Origin: Enoplolaimus lenunculus
Taxonomy: Eukaryota; Nematoda; Enoplea; Enoplida; Thoracostomopsidae
DNA length: 64,000 bases
NCBI GenBank assembly: GCA_030248215.1
Contig: JASANG010000406.1
Location: 62,001 to 126,000 of the forward strand
Direction: 5' to 3'
Part shown: positions 11,242-23,300 of the stretch, piece after piece
Layout: every line of letters begins with the position of its first letter
Numbering within the stretch: position 1 is the first letter of the stretch
Made by a program: the position numbers and the translations under genes
The notes under the pieces: generated by a model
Databases searched by the model: none
What the model saw: the letters and a program-made list of their open reading frames with translations, nothing else
Told to the model about the DNA's origin: nothing

Positions 11242-11424
11242 CTAATTGTATGGAACCAAATAATTCGCGGGCACATATCCTTGATTTTGTTCATCGTCTT
11301 CAATGAACCACCAGTCCGGATTGTCGTTTAAATCACGCTTCATGATCACAGCGACTACTTGCCCTTCGTATACCGTCAACTCGTTATCGGAGGTAGCTTC
11401 GAATTCGTACTCGACCTTGTAAAA
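11242..11424 (-). CDS. DNMBP: DNMBP exon 19: SH3-7 and stop
   Basis: The acceptor is gtttgtttcag. It encodes FYKVEYEFEATSDNELTVYE then NPDWWFIEDDEQNQGYVPAN, ending LVPYN and TAG at 11244-11242. It corresponds to the C-terminal SH3 of human DNMBP, which binds N-WASP in mammals. Confidence 0.97.
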   Translation of the reverse strand, partial: FYKVEYEFEATSDNELTVYEGQVVAVIMKRDLNDNPDWWFIEDDEQNQGYVPANYLVPYN

Positions 11425-14322
11425 CTGAAACAAACAAGAAAATTACTGACTTCGATGCGGGTATTCTCAAGCCGCTACAACGCGAGCACTTATCATCAGC
11501 TGGCGAACGGGTTTTACACCTTTTGAATTATCGGTTGGTGAGTTTAAGCAAATTAGCAAAATTTTAACGCTTGAAAGCATCCTACGAAATGACGGAAAAT
11601 CACATCTGTAGCTGTTGCGCTTCGCTTGTTGCGGAACTTATCGCTAACTGATGATAGGTGCTAGACACATTTTGAGAATACTGGTTCAAGTAATATCGCG
11701 CATGCCGAACGGTGTATATATTGTAACTATGCGCAGCATCATAGATTACAGAGTCCTTCAAAAAAATTTTGCTCTTTTGTGGCGGTGTTCAAATTAGAGT
11801 AGGAAGTGGGCAAAGATTCTTTACCCGATACGCACTTTACCCACGCAAACAACAGTTTTTTAACCCGCGGGTATACTCGAGCAAATAATATCTACCCACG
11901 AGTCACTTTTTACCCGCGCCTGAAGTCAAACCAGTCATTTAAAGATCGCTTGTGATTCGCGCTTTAATGATTTTTACAAATGAAATTTTACAAACAACAA
12001 AATTTTAAACCCAACGCACCTGACCAGAAATAAAACAGGCAATAGCGTAGGTTTGCCACCTTAAAACTTAAAAGTTTGCCGCGGGTAAAAACTGACAATT
12101 TTTTACCCGCGTGATAAAAATCTTTACCCGCGGGTATACTCGCGCCTGAAATTCTTTACCCGACCCGCGTTTACCCGCGGGTAATGTCCCACTCTGGTTC
12201 AACCACATGACATGTAGTCAATTCCAACAAGAATCTCCTTTCCACCTAACACATACAAGTACCCTTTCAATTTCCACAACACGACCGTTCACCGTTCAAG
12301 AAATTATATTTTTAAAACATAAAATAACCATCAAAACCAAAATTCGAGCTAAGAGTTGCATTCAAATTTAACAATTTCGAACAAAACAAGCGCCCAAACC
12401 CTATCTTATTTGACCTTTACTACGATTTGCTACCAGTCGCGCCGTTCCTAAACATCAAAATATCCTACTTCCGATGCACCTTCAAACTAATAATCACCCT
12501 TATCAGTCTTTAAGAACACAGTTAAAACCATCACAGTAAATTTAAACGAGACAACTAAAACTGCTCTTTGTGCATTTGAAAAGTTTACTTTCTCCAGCAC
12601 ACATTTTAAATTTGACAGAAGGCAAAAGCTTGCGCCCCGCCTCCCAATATCATTCCGAAGACTAACCTTAAACCTACTAAGTTATGTCCACGTTTTTTGG
12701 CCAAGTCTACGCTTATTTTATTATTCCAGTCCTTACAAGTAAGCATCAACCAGGACTTTTTGCGGGGACAGAAACTTTCGTCAACCAGTAAATTAAGAGG
12801 TTTGATCTGTAACAAACTGATATTAGTTTGGTCGGAGACTTTTACTTTCTGCCAAATTTGCAGTCAAATGCGGAATAAGTAAGTAGACTTGGTCAAACCG
12901 TTTTCACAAAGTTTCAATTTACCACAGCCACATCGAACATAACTTACTTGTACACTATCGGTCGCAATATTGTGGTCTTTCGTTTGCCGATGGGCCAACG
13001 CTGTCTGTTGACTTGGCGAGCCGTCGACGCTATCCGCTCGAACAGGCGGTTTTGGTGCAGGCCGAATAGGAATTACCGGAACTAGCGAAATGGGTACAGC
13101 TGGCGCGTGTCGTTTCGTTGTGACGACACTGCTGACGCCAGGCCGAGGAGGAAGCGGTGCGCTCCGGATCACAGGTTGAGATTGTCGTCTTAGGATCGCT
13201 TCGCCTGCGGTATTGGTTGGCGATTGCGTTCGGCCATAATTATCCGTTGTCTTTGCGCCATTATGCGCTGAAATTGCCGGTGATGTTACGTGATTTCCAT
13301 TCATCGGTGGTTCATAGTACCTATGAGACGCTTTCGTTGCTGAACCAATCACTGCTGGAGTCTGAACAGCTGATGTCGATGATGATACGCTGAATGAATA
13401 AGTCAATTTAGGTAGTGGCCGGCAAGGTGGTGCTGGTACAATCAATCTATGGTCAATTGCTGATTTTCTACCATCCATTCCATATGAGCTGGTGTTTGAT
13501 GGGGTCTTTGTGGCGGCTGCTCCTCGCGACAAGGAGTCCAACTCCGAAATATCGACAGTCGCATGGCGTAATCCTGACAAAGGCGGATGGAGTTTCCGGT
13601 TGCTACCAGACACGCCATTGGAAGATGCTTGCAAACCGGATGTCGCTCTCGGACCACCCAGAACGCCACGAGTGTAACTACCCATTGGCGACGGATCAGC
13701 CAGAGTCGCCTTAGTCGACTGCGCAGACGTCTCTGCTGAACTGCGCCAGTTAACTTGACCGGCGAACTCAGCCAACGGGTCATTGAAATCAAGTTTACTC
13801 ACTGAAACACCACCAGAATCGATCGTTACGTTCGCGAAGCTAGCGGCTACGACGGTCGTTACAGGCCTTTCCGGCACATAAATTGGCGTTCGTTGTCTTC
13901 CGGCAGCCCAATTAATCGCACCACCGGTCGCAGGGCCTTGTTGCGTCGCCACCGATCGATTCAGCGAGATTTCACGCAACGGTGACCATCTTGTATCGTT
14001 TGTTGTTGTTGTTGTTGTTGTTGTTGCCACACCAGGAGTACGATACTCTGCTTGTTGCATCATGGTATTCAGCGTGGCGCCAGCTGAATTTCTAGCCACT
14101 AATTGGCCGGCTGACAATGGCTGAACCGGATGCTGAAGCTGTGGCGACGCCGTCGTATTAGAGACGCTTAGATCAACTCCAATCAGATCTTCAGAGTAAC
14201 TATGCCGTTTTGAGATTGTGTCGCTATTATGCACAGAAAGATTCGTGTTGCCGATTAAATCGATTAGAGGTCGCCCGGTAGGCGACTGAGGTTGTTGTTG
14301 TTGTTGTTGTTGTTGTTGTTGG

Positions 14323-14365
<43 letters not shown>

Positions 14366-17300
14366 GGTGTTGTCGTTGTTGTTGTTCCTGTTGTTGTGAT
14401 TGAGAAGACAACTGCAATTTTATACACGGCTTAGCACCGTTCTTATGATCGATGCTCGTCCGATTGAGTACGTTTACCTTGAGCGAGCTTGGTTTTGCAA
14501 TATAAGCCGGTTGGACTTCAATCGAAGTTGAACTTAGATTTGAATTATCTTCCAACAACTCGGTGTACAACTTTAGCGAGGACTGCGGTAGAAATCCTTT
14601 GATTTCTGTAACAAAAACACAACAAACCGATAGCGACAAGTGTATATAAAGTGGGTTTTGGTTAATAAACGTATTACGGTGAATCGAACCGTATCACAGT
14701 CAATAGAAGGTGCCTTGCAAACACATAAGGGCCGAAACAATGTATACCCGAGGTCCTATACAGAAAATTTCAAATATATCAGCAGTTCCGTCTAGAAATT
14801 ACCAATTTCTAAACCCTATTTGCCGGGAACCTAACCGTGGCCAGTTTTTATATACGATTCTCGTTTCAAAAATATACAATCACAACAAATTTACTGTACA
14901 CAGTATTTTTTGTTGCCTTACAGTTTGCTGCAAAATGTTTATTTTCCCATTGTTAGCCACAATATACGTACGCGTTACGTAATTCGTAGCTCTTGGTAAC
15001 AGTTATCTTTACGTGTTCTCACTTGACCTCGGTTGGTACTGGCCCCGGTCCCGGTAAAACTCCTGGCCTCGGGCAACTAAAACAATCAACCGACATACAA
15101 AATTGCTTGATGTGAAAACCTACTGCATGGCTAATACGCCTAATTTATACAAGTCAGTAAGCATGTACACTGTACACTAAATTGCAAGGGTTGCGCTATA
15201 TTTGGCGTCAGTGGGCGACCAGACCAAGTCAACAAATTTTTTATTTACAAATCAGTTTCCGGTGTTACGTCCGCCGGAAGACATTGAAAAATAGTCAAAG
15301 TAAAGTCCATCACGCCATACTTAATTAACTGCTCAAAACTTGTAAAACTTAATATATCAATTTTATAACAATTCAATAAAAAACTTAATTTTTTTCACCT
15401 CAAAAATTACTAATAAACTTAAGCCAACACAATTTTTAAACATTGTACTGCGTTCATCATACAAATTTACACTGTTTCTACTGCCTACCAGGCTACGATC
15501 AAATATTCGGTTCAAACAAAAAAAATCGCATTCCACAACTACCATAGCCTACCCTGCAACAGATAACTTAGTTTACACCTCAATACAGCACTTGTACACT
15601 TTCCAACCACAGTTACGCTTAGGCTTAACACACGGCTTAAATATCCCTAAAGCATCTTTACCTTAACCTAAGCTTAACTCTGCAACCCATGCTTTAACCT
15701 TGCTTACACGTGTGGATGAAATGCACCATAAACCGTTGACATGGCTTCAAATTCCAAAACTTAAATTAATTTTAAAATAAAATTAATTTTAAAATAAAAT
15801 TAATTTTAAAAAATACCACTAAAAACTTGAACCACACAAATCGAGCACTACAATCCTCAATAATCACACCAAGTCCACTTCGTCTCTATTGTTATTTGCG
15901 ACTACTGTTAATAACATTTCCAATTTTTCCTTTAAATTCAATCGCAAAAGCCTGTGCGTCACAACTAAATAATCACTATTTCGATAACGGAATTCCGTCA
16001 GAAAAAAATGTTTTTTTTTCAAAGTTTTATATTATGAACTTTCCTATATTCACATCAGCAGCAGTACACCCCGTCCGCAGAGTAATCGAGCACATCAACT
16101 TAGTTACACAGTAGGAACACGAGGACAACACGGCCACACGGTAATGGTCATCACAGTGACTTGGGCGTTTACAAGCGAGCCTTTTGACCAAAACGAACAA
16201 ATAAGTGAACAGTGTGACACGATTGCGTAATATTTCGTTATTTTACACAATTACCTTGTAGAAATTGCTTAGACGAACACGGTGCCAGCAGTTCAAACCC
16301 CACTTGCCGCTACCGTGTCGGCGCATATTGAGGACAAACTCGAATGCTACAACTACTACTATATACAATTTCAATTGACTCGATTCGTAGTCATCATGCA
16401 TTAACATATCTTCCTCCTATACTCGAGTTTGTAATATTGCATGAAATTTTTCAAACCCACTTCAAATTCTGTTAACTACAACATTACGGCAGTTGAATTT
16501 CAACGAATAAACAGGACATGATGACATCAAACCTCATTTCATATAACAACACAGCACAAAACCAATCGGGACTTGGGCCGCCTATGAATAGAACAGGGCC
16601 AGAACGTTTTTCGGCGGCACTGTAATAGAGTAAGCTTAAGCTTTAGACGAATTCTTAGGCTTAGGCTTAGGTATAGGCTCATTCCTACGTTTAGGCTTAG
16701 GCTTAGGTATAGGCTCATTCTTACGTTTAGGCTTAGGCTTAGGTATAGGCTCATTCTTACGTTTAGGCTTAGGCTTAGGTACAGGCTCATTCTTACGTTT
16801 AGGCTTAGGCTTAGGTATAGGCTCATTCTTACGTTTATGCTTAGGCTTAGGTATAGGCTCATTCTTACGTTTAGGCTTAGGCTTAGGTATAGGCTCATTC
16901 TTACATTTAGGCTTAGGCTTAGGCTTAGGTATAAACTCATTCTTACGTTTAGGCTTAGGCTTAGGTATAGGCTCATTCTTACGTTTAGCCTTAGGCTTAC
17001 GCTTAGGCTTAGGAATATGCTTACACTACTGTTCAGGTCTTGTTCTATACATTGGCCGGGACTTGTATACTTTTCTCGTCGTATATTTAGGCCAAAGTCT
17101 GCCTATAGCTAATATTCTAATTCTAAATTTGAGCATACTTGAACCACATAGAGTCGTTCATGAAAATTGTACTACGGATGCGTCGGGACTCGGAACCCAC
17201 GTCGTACGGATTACCAATCAGCTGCTCTACAACCACTGAGCTACGCAGCCATACAAACTTTTCGCTACAATGCCAAAATATATTAAAAATTACTAAAACT

Positions 17301-20300
17301 GCGGGAAAAGGTCAAGTATGTATACCCAAAGCCAATAAATCAACTTTGAACCAAACCCAGCCATTTTGTTCCATTTTACGCAACGTTCGATTAAACTCCA
17401 ACGCAAGTTAGCCCTTTACCGGTTTACTTGTCACTGTTGTCTAAACCGAATCCCTAAAATGCGCCCAAATAAGACTGACGTGTTTTAAATATTCAAAAAT
17501 TTAAACACACTATATATCTAATTATATCTTACAACAAGAGCATACCTAAACTCTGCCTTCATAATATACAATTCACCGTACATACTTAAACAGCTTCAAC
17601 CTCAAAAACAAATCGAACACTGAACAAATTAAGAACAACCAGCCGTAGTGGGACTACATATTGAACGAAGCACGAACACACGCAAGAAGTTAACCTAATA
17701 TGCAAATTATTAGCTAAGTATTCGATTACTGGTTTTGGAGGTTTGTAAACAATTTATTCAGATTCCTCGCACCCAAAAACCCATTATTGCTGAAATTAGA
17801 TTGCTTTTAACCTGAATAATTAGTGAAATATTGCAAAAAGTTCTAATTTGGGCTTATAAACTATGCTAATATGTAAATTACCTATTAGCTAACTACTCCA
17901 TTATCGGTTTTGGAGGTTTGTAAACAGTTTATGCCGATTCCTCGCACCCAAAAACCATTTAATGCTGAAATTAGATTGCTTTTAACCGGAGTAATTAGTG
18001 AAATATAGTAAAAAGTCTTAATTTAGGCTTATAATCTATGCTAATATGCAGATTATCTATTAGCTATCTACTCAATTATCGGTTTTGGAGGTTTGTAAAC
18101 AGTCTGTACGGATTCTTCGCACCCAAAAACCCTTTAATGCTGAAATTAGATTGCTTATAACTGTAGTAATTAGTGAAATAATGCAGAGAGTCCTGATTTA
18201 GGCTTAATTAATTATGCAAAGTAGTCTGTAGCTAATAAACGGCTTAAAATTTCATAACCCCAATGCGAGGTTAACATCCCAGGATAATTGGCTTTCAAAC
18301 AAAAAATGTTTATCAGAATCAGTTCCGCCGTTCCTGATATTCTTTTCGGACGGACAGACGGACGGACGGACATCCACCTTTCGACCCCAGAGCACAATAC
18401 ATAAAAAGCTTCGCGAAACTTAGCTCGGAGTTTCGCTTCGCTCAATAACGGAAGACAGTTGGGGGTGACAAACCATTTTGCCGCAAAGACAAATTATCAT
18501 CAACGCGATCCAAAAAGTGCAGATGTTATGTTTAGAACCAAGAACACAAAAATCACCCGAATTTATTAAACGGATGCCGGCAATGTTGTAAAACTAAGAA
18601 AATGTATGATTGCTATAATGGATAAACCAATTTCATTTTAAGCAGAAGTAATTTTCGGACCCATTCTTACTGAACAACACCAGGTGCGAACTAATTGTTT
18701 GTCGTTTATCTGTGTTAAATGAACTTCGTGTTTTTTGCTACTGCTCTCTACCAGAGCAAACACGTCAACATGATGTTTTTTCATTTAATTCTAAGTTAAG
18801 CAGCACCATATAGAGCCATTCACGAAAACTTTGCTATGGATGCGGTGAGACTCGAACCCACGACGTAGGGATTACTGGTCCGGTGCTCTAACCACTGAGC
18901 TATGCAAAATATGATATATTTAACACACATTTCCAGCTTGGTTAGAGACATCTATGCAAAGTGATATTTCCAAATTTTCCCTCCCAGGTCTCAAAACTCA
19001 TCTATGGTATGACTTCTACGGAAAGTCGACTAGCGTGTAAAATACCTGAACGGACAGCGATAACTGTAGTCGTACTCTCGGCGCAGCGGGTGACAAGTTA
19101 CCGTTGGGTTGAGTTACAGGACAGAGCAGCAAACGGTAGGCTGCACAAACGTGATATAAAGCCACGTACACCAACACCTCATTTTACGCAACTTAGAATT
19201 CAAATTCGTTCAATTAAAATTAACCTACAATGCTGAATTCTAGTGGATTTGTTCCAATCAGAGCCGAAAAAACCGGAACTAAGCATTAACTAATGTTGAT
19301 TCTTCACATCGTAAGCTTGCTAGTTTTGTTTAATAATCATTTAGGTTAAATTAAATTTAAATTCAGAAATTTTAGAGCACTGTATTTTGGCAGTTCGCTT
19401 TTTTCATTGGATTAAGCTTATACTTGGAAAAGCTTTATGAGCTGTATCGTACATCATACGCATGCAAAAATATAAAGTTAACATTAAATTTGTAGCATGA
19501 ATTTCACTAAAAGCGTTCTACTGAATTTATAACACATAAGATTTTAAATTATACCGCTAACGAATACAGGAGTGGCGGCTCTTGAGCTGTGACAAAAAGT
19601 ATTTCACCAGCTGGTTAACTTTACAATAACAACTAACACAAGAACAACACGCGAATTTATTGTCTTCAAGTGCCCGTTTAATAAAATTTAAGGACGTTCT
19701 AATATAACCCATGTAAAGTGATGTTAAAAAGTAAAGCCTTTTTAACAACTCAAAAAGATTTGATTGCTACCCAACATCTGCCAGCGGTCGCGTCTCCACA
19801 GATACATAGATATGCCAGTCAATAAATGGATATTCAAAAGAAAAAGGGTAATAAATTTCAAGAAAGATCCACAAAATGGTCTAATTCTAGCGGCGTAATT
19901 CTACACCAAATGCGCCGAACCAAACCTCTGTATAACAAACACTACCAACCTCCATTATCACAAAACCATCGACGTTTATCACCAGTCGGGTCTTTACAAA
20001 CCAATACTGCAACAATATCTCCAGCTTCTGCTCTCAACTCATACTGGCAGCCGTTGGTGTCGATTTGAACGTTTGCAGTTATGACACGATACAGTTGCGA
20101 CTGTGGATACTGGCGAAACAGTTGCGCACGATTGGCAGGCGTTTGTGGCTAAAAATAGCGAACAAAGTTGTTGCCATTGCACAAAATTACGTGCTTCCAA
20201 CAGGAATGAAATTTTTCTGGAGCAAGAACAGATATTCAAATTTTGCAAAAACTCCGGCCGAAACACTAAATTCCGGTTCAACGCTGCAAAATAATATTTT

Positions 20301-23300
20301 TGTGGGACACCAGGGTTCCACCTGAACTTGTGTTTCCGCAGGAGTTTCGCAAAAAAATAGATACACTGCAAATTTAAGCCAGCTGTAGGCTAGGACATAA
20401 GGTCCGTGTGTATAACGCAATCGGAACTTGTTTTGACTCAAAATTCTAACTTGAATCGAAATTCCGTACGTATCCTGCATTTAGTATTGTTTCAATTAAT
20501 CACACAGCCAGCTGCGGTCCTCAGTCACTGATTATCGAGTACCTTTTGTGGAAACACAATCGGTTGCTTATTAGCGTTCTGTTTGGTTGAACTGCGGAAA
20601 CTTTTTCGAATCGAGCCCAGAGTTGACCCAGGAGATATTGCTCGCACCGTTGAAACATGACCAGCTGAATCAGTTTGTTGTTGCGTTGGCGGCGGTGTGT
20701 TAAAAGATAATCCTTGAATAGTGTCTAACGATCGTTTTTGAAACGTTTTCATCGTTTCTTCGTTTAAATTTTGAGCGGCCAACTAAAACGACACTATAAC
20801 CAACCGTAGTAGAACTACACTACTCCATGAACCAAGCTAATGGTGGTGCTATGCGCTATACTTGTCGTGCGGCACCGTCTGGCGTGGTTCGTCACCGTCT
20901 GGAGACGTCCGTCACCAAACGGTATCGTACATCAGTAATTCACGCACGATACCACACGGTGACGTACGGACGTCATCATTAGAACGGTGCCACTCTAAGA
21001 ATCAACTAATTACGCCTAATGCACCATTTTATGCTGCTTAATATTCATAGTCTCGCTGTGCTCAAGCATACTTACAGTCAGAACATAATTTACTCACTTC
21101 AGATACTTTTTTCATCGAACCAATTTCAATACAAACTAAGGCAATATGCCACAACCGTTCAACTATTTCAATCAAACACATAGATTTACTTCAAAAGCCG
21201 ACACGCGATGACTATTCACGGATAACTAACCAGTTTGAGAGGTCGAAACGCATTGTTGATTGCAGTGAAAAAATTTCGTTGCGAAATAAGCAATGCTTTA
21301 ACGGCAAGTTCGTATACTTCCATTGCATATTTATTCAGCGCTGGCAATTCTTCAAGTAACTGATTATTCAAAGCTTCGTAGTCGCTACGTCGTTGCCGAA
21401 CTTCACCGTGTGCCTAAACAAAAACAACAGCATAAAGTGAGGAATTGATTACAGTTTAATTTCTATCACAAGACCAAATTCGAAGGCTGTTTCAACACGA
21501 GAACTGAAGCAAGCCTTTTGTTTGTGAAATTTTCACAGGAGAAACTCTGGGAAGGGGATGTCCGCTATTCCACCGGCTACGCCCCTGTGAGAGGATGTGT
21601 GTATAAAAATAAATCAAGTGGATGAAATATACTACAACTGATTGAACGTCTTTTACTATAGTACATGTTTGGGATGTTCACAGCAACATATCTCTTACGA
21701 CCGCCTTCTTGTCGATATCATCAAATACTGCAACAAGGTTACCTACTCATGATAATGTGAAAGTATTCTAGCCATATCCTAAGGCTAGGCAACAACAATA
21801 TTACCAGATTAGCATTTTGTCTTTCTCCGCAGTTCCGACACAAAATAAACCAAATCTATACAAATCAATCCTGGAACGCCATTAATACTTATTAATTTGG
21901 GCATCGTTCCTGCAAATTTTCGTCCACAATAATTTTAAGTTTTTCTATCCTTTCCCTCTTCTCAGTGGGCAGTCCCCGTCCTATACTTGACATGGGCCCA
22001 AAATGCAATCTTACATCAATAATTTCAGCGCCGTAAACTCACTTTCGTCTGGTCACCTTTCGATTTTTCTGCTCTAGACGCAGCGTTGTCATAATCCAAT
22101 AATTTATCGGCACGTTTGGAGATCAACTTTGTTGGCCCAGTAAAAAGGGAATTCAACTGCAGCAGAGGATCACGCGTTGATTCATTTATATGTTCAAACT
22201 AAAACGGAAAACCACGAAAATAATGGGATTAAGTTTATTTTACAATACAGTCATTATTAGACTGGCCCAAGTCAAGAACAACGCCTAGCCACTTGGACAC
22301 AGGAGCGTTGGAAGACATAGGCAGGTCCCTATAATAAACAAATTACCATTCCAAAAATGCTATGATGACATTGCCGGACCAGTGCGTGACCAGATGCCAA
22401 GGTTGAGTTATAATATGTTAAAACTAAAACAAAAACCAACACAACTGGGTGGCATCAAGTTTATTTCACAATCCAATCGATATTGTGAGACCGCATGTCG
22501 AAATCAGTGAACCGGGACAAAACGTTTCCCCCGTAGGTTCCATTGCACACACCGGTGTTTGTAGTCGTGGTCGGATGTTAAACCGGAACGGAATATCTGG
22601 TTATATCCTGTGCCTAAATTATAGTATGCCAAGAATTCAAATCAATATATCTTTCTTAGCTACTTAAAGTATATTGAAATGATTTCATGATTTTAGGATC
22701 TATTCACAGAATCCGACAGAATATCCAGTTCTCCAATCCGAATCCGATACCCGGTCACAACCTGTGTCAGAATGATAGTACGCCAAGAAATTATACACAT
22801 ATATCTCATTCTGCGCTACAAGGAGGTATATTATCATGATTTCCTGGCAATTTATAATTTAAAGCACAAAAAGGGACCAAATATCCCGTTTTGATTGAAG
22901 ACATTGGACGAACAACAATTGTATTTGTACCATTTCTTCGCTAATGTGAGACGTCACACGTTGCCACAACGACAAATACAGACGTAAATCATCTGTAGCG
23001 TCCGACGCACCATAACATTCGTTTAGTTCTTCGGCAAGTGAATGCAACAGCGCCAGGGAGTGCTGGACTTGATCGCAGTAGCTTTTGGTTTGTCGAAGAG
23101 CGTTTTTGACCAATTTTTCGACAACGCGAAATGACTTTTCGAATGATTCGAATTTTTCATCGTGAGTCTAAATTATTCCACTGCGATATTATTAGTTATA
23201 CCACCCACTGGATCCTACGTAAGCTACGTAACCGTCTCAGGGGGAATTTTCATTTTACATAGAGACCTTTACTGCATGGTTAAAAGACGAAGTACATTTC

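Larger units (their letters stand above)
14606..19949. other. DNMBP intron 17 (5.3 kb), repeat-filled
   Basis: The longest DNMBP intron. It contains the TTAGGC-type higher-order array, two SINEs, a 173-bp tandem repeat and a GGAC run, all listed separately. The rest is AT-rich with no supported exon. Confidence 0.75.

Noticed and set aside
16255-16346. Minus-strand 92-nt open segment with good acceptor and donor in DNMBP intron 17
   Set aside because: It would shift the frame between exons 17 and 18, whose SH3-6 halves join perfectly without it.
16539-16976. 145-codon minus-strand frame of repeated MSLYLSLSLNVR
   Set aside because: A by-product of the 36-bp repeat, whose length is a multiple of three; no splice, start or family support.
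18831-18907. Possible tRNA gene on minus
   Set aside because: The A and B boxes and T arm are good, but the acceptor stem does not pair and the downstream tail is shared with another copy, so it was called a SINE.
18961-19236. 91-codon + strand open frame with higher GC
   Set aside because: It lies within a DNMBP intron on the opposite strand, with no domain and no splice partners.
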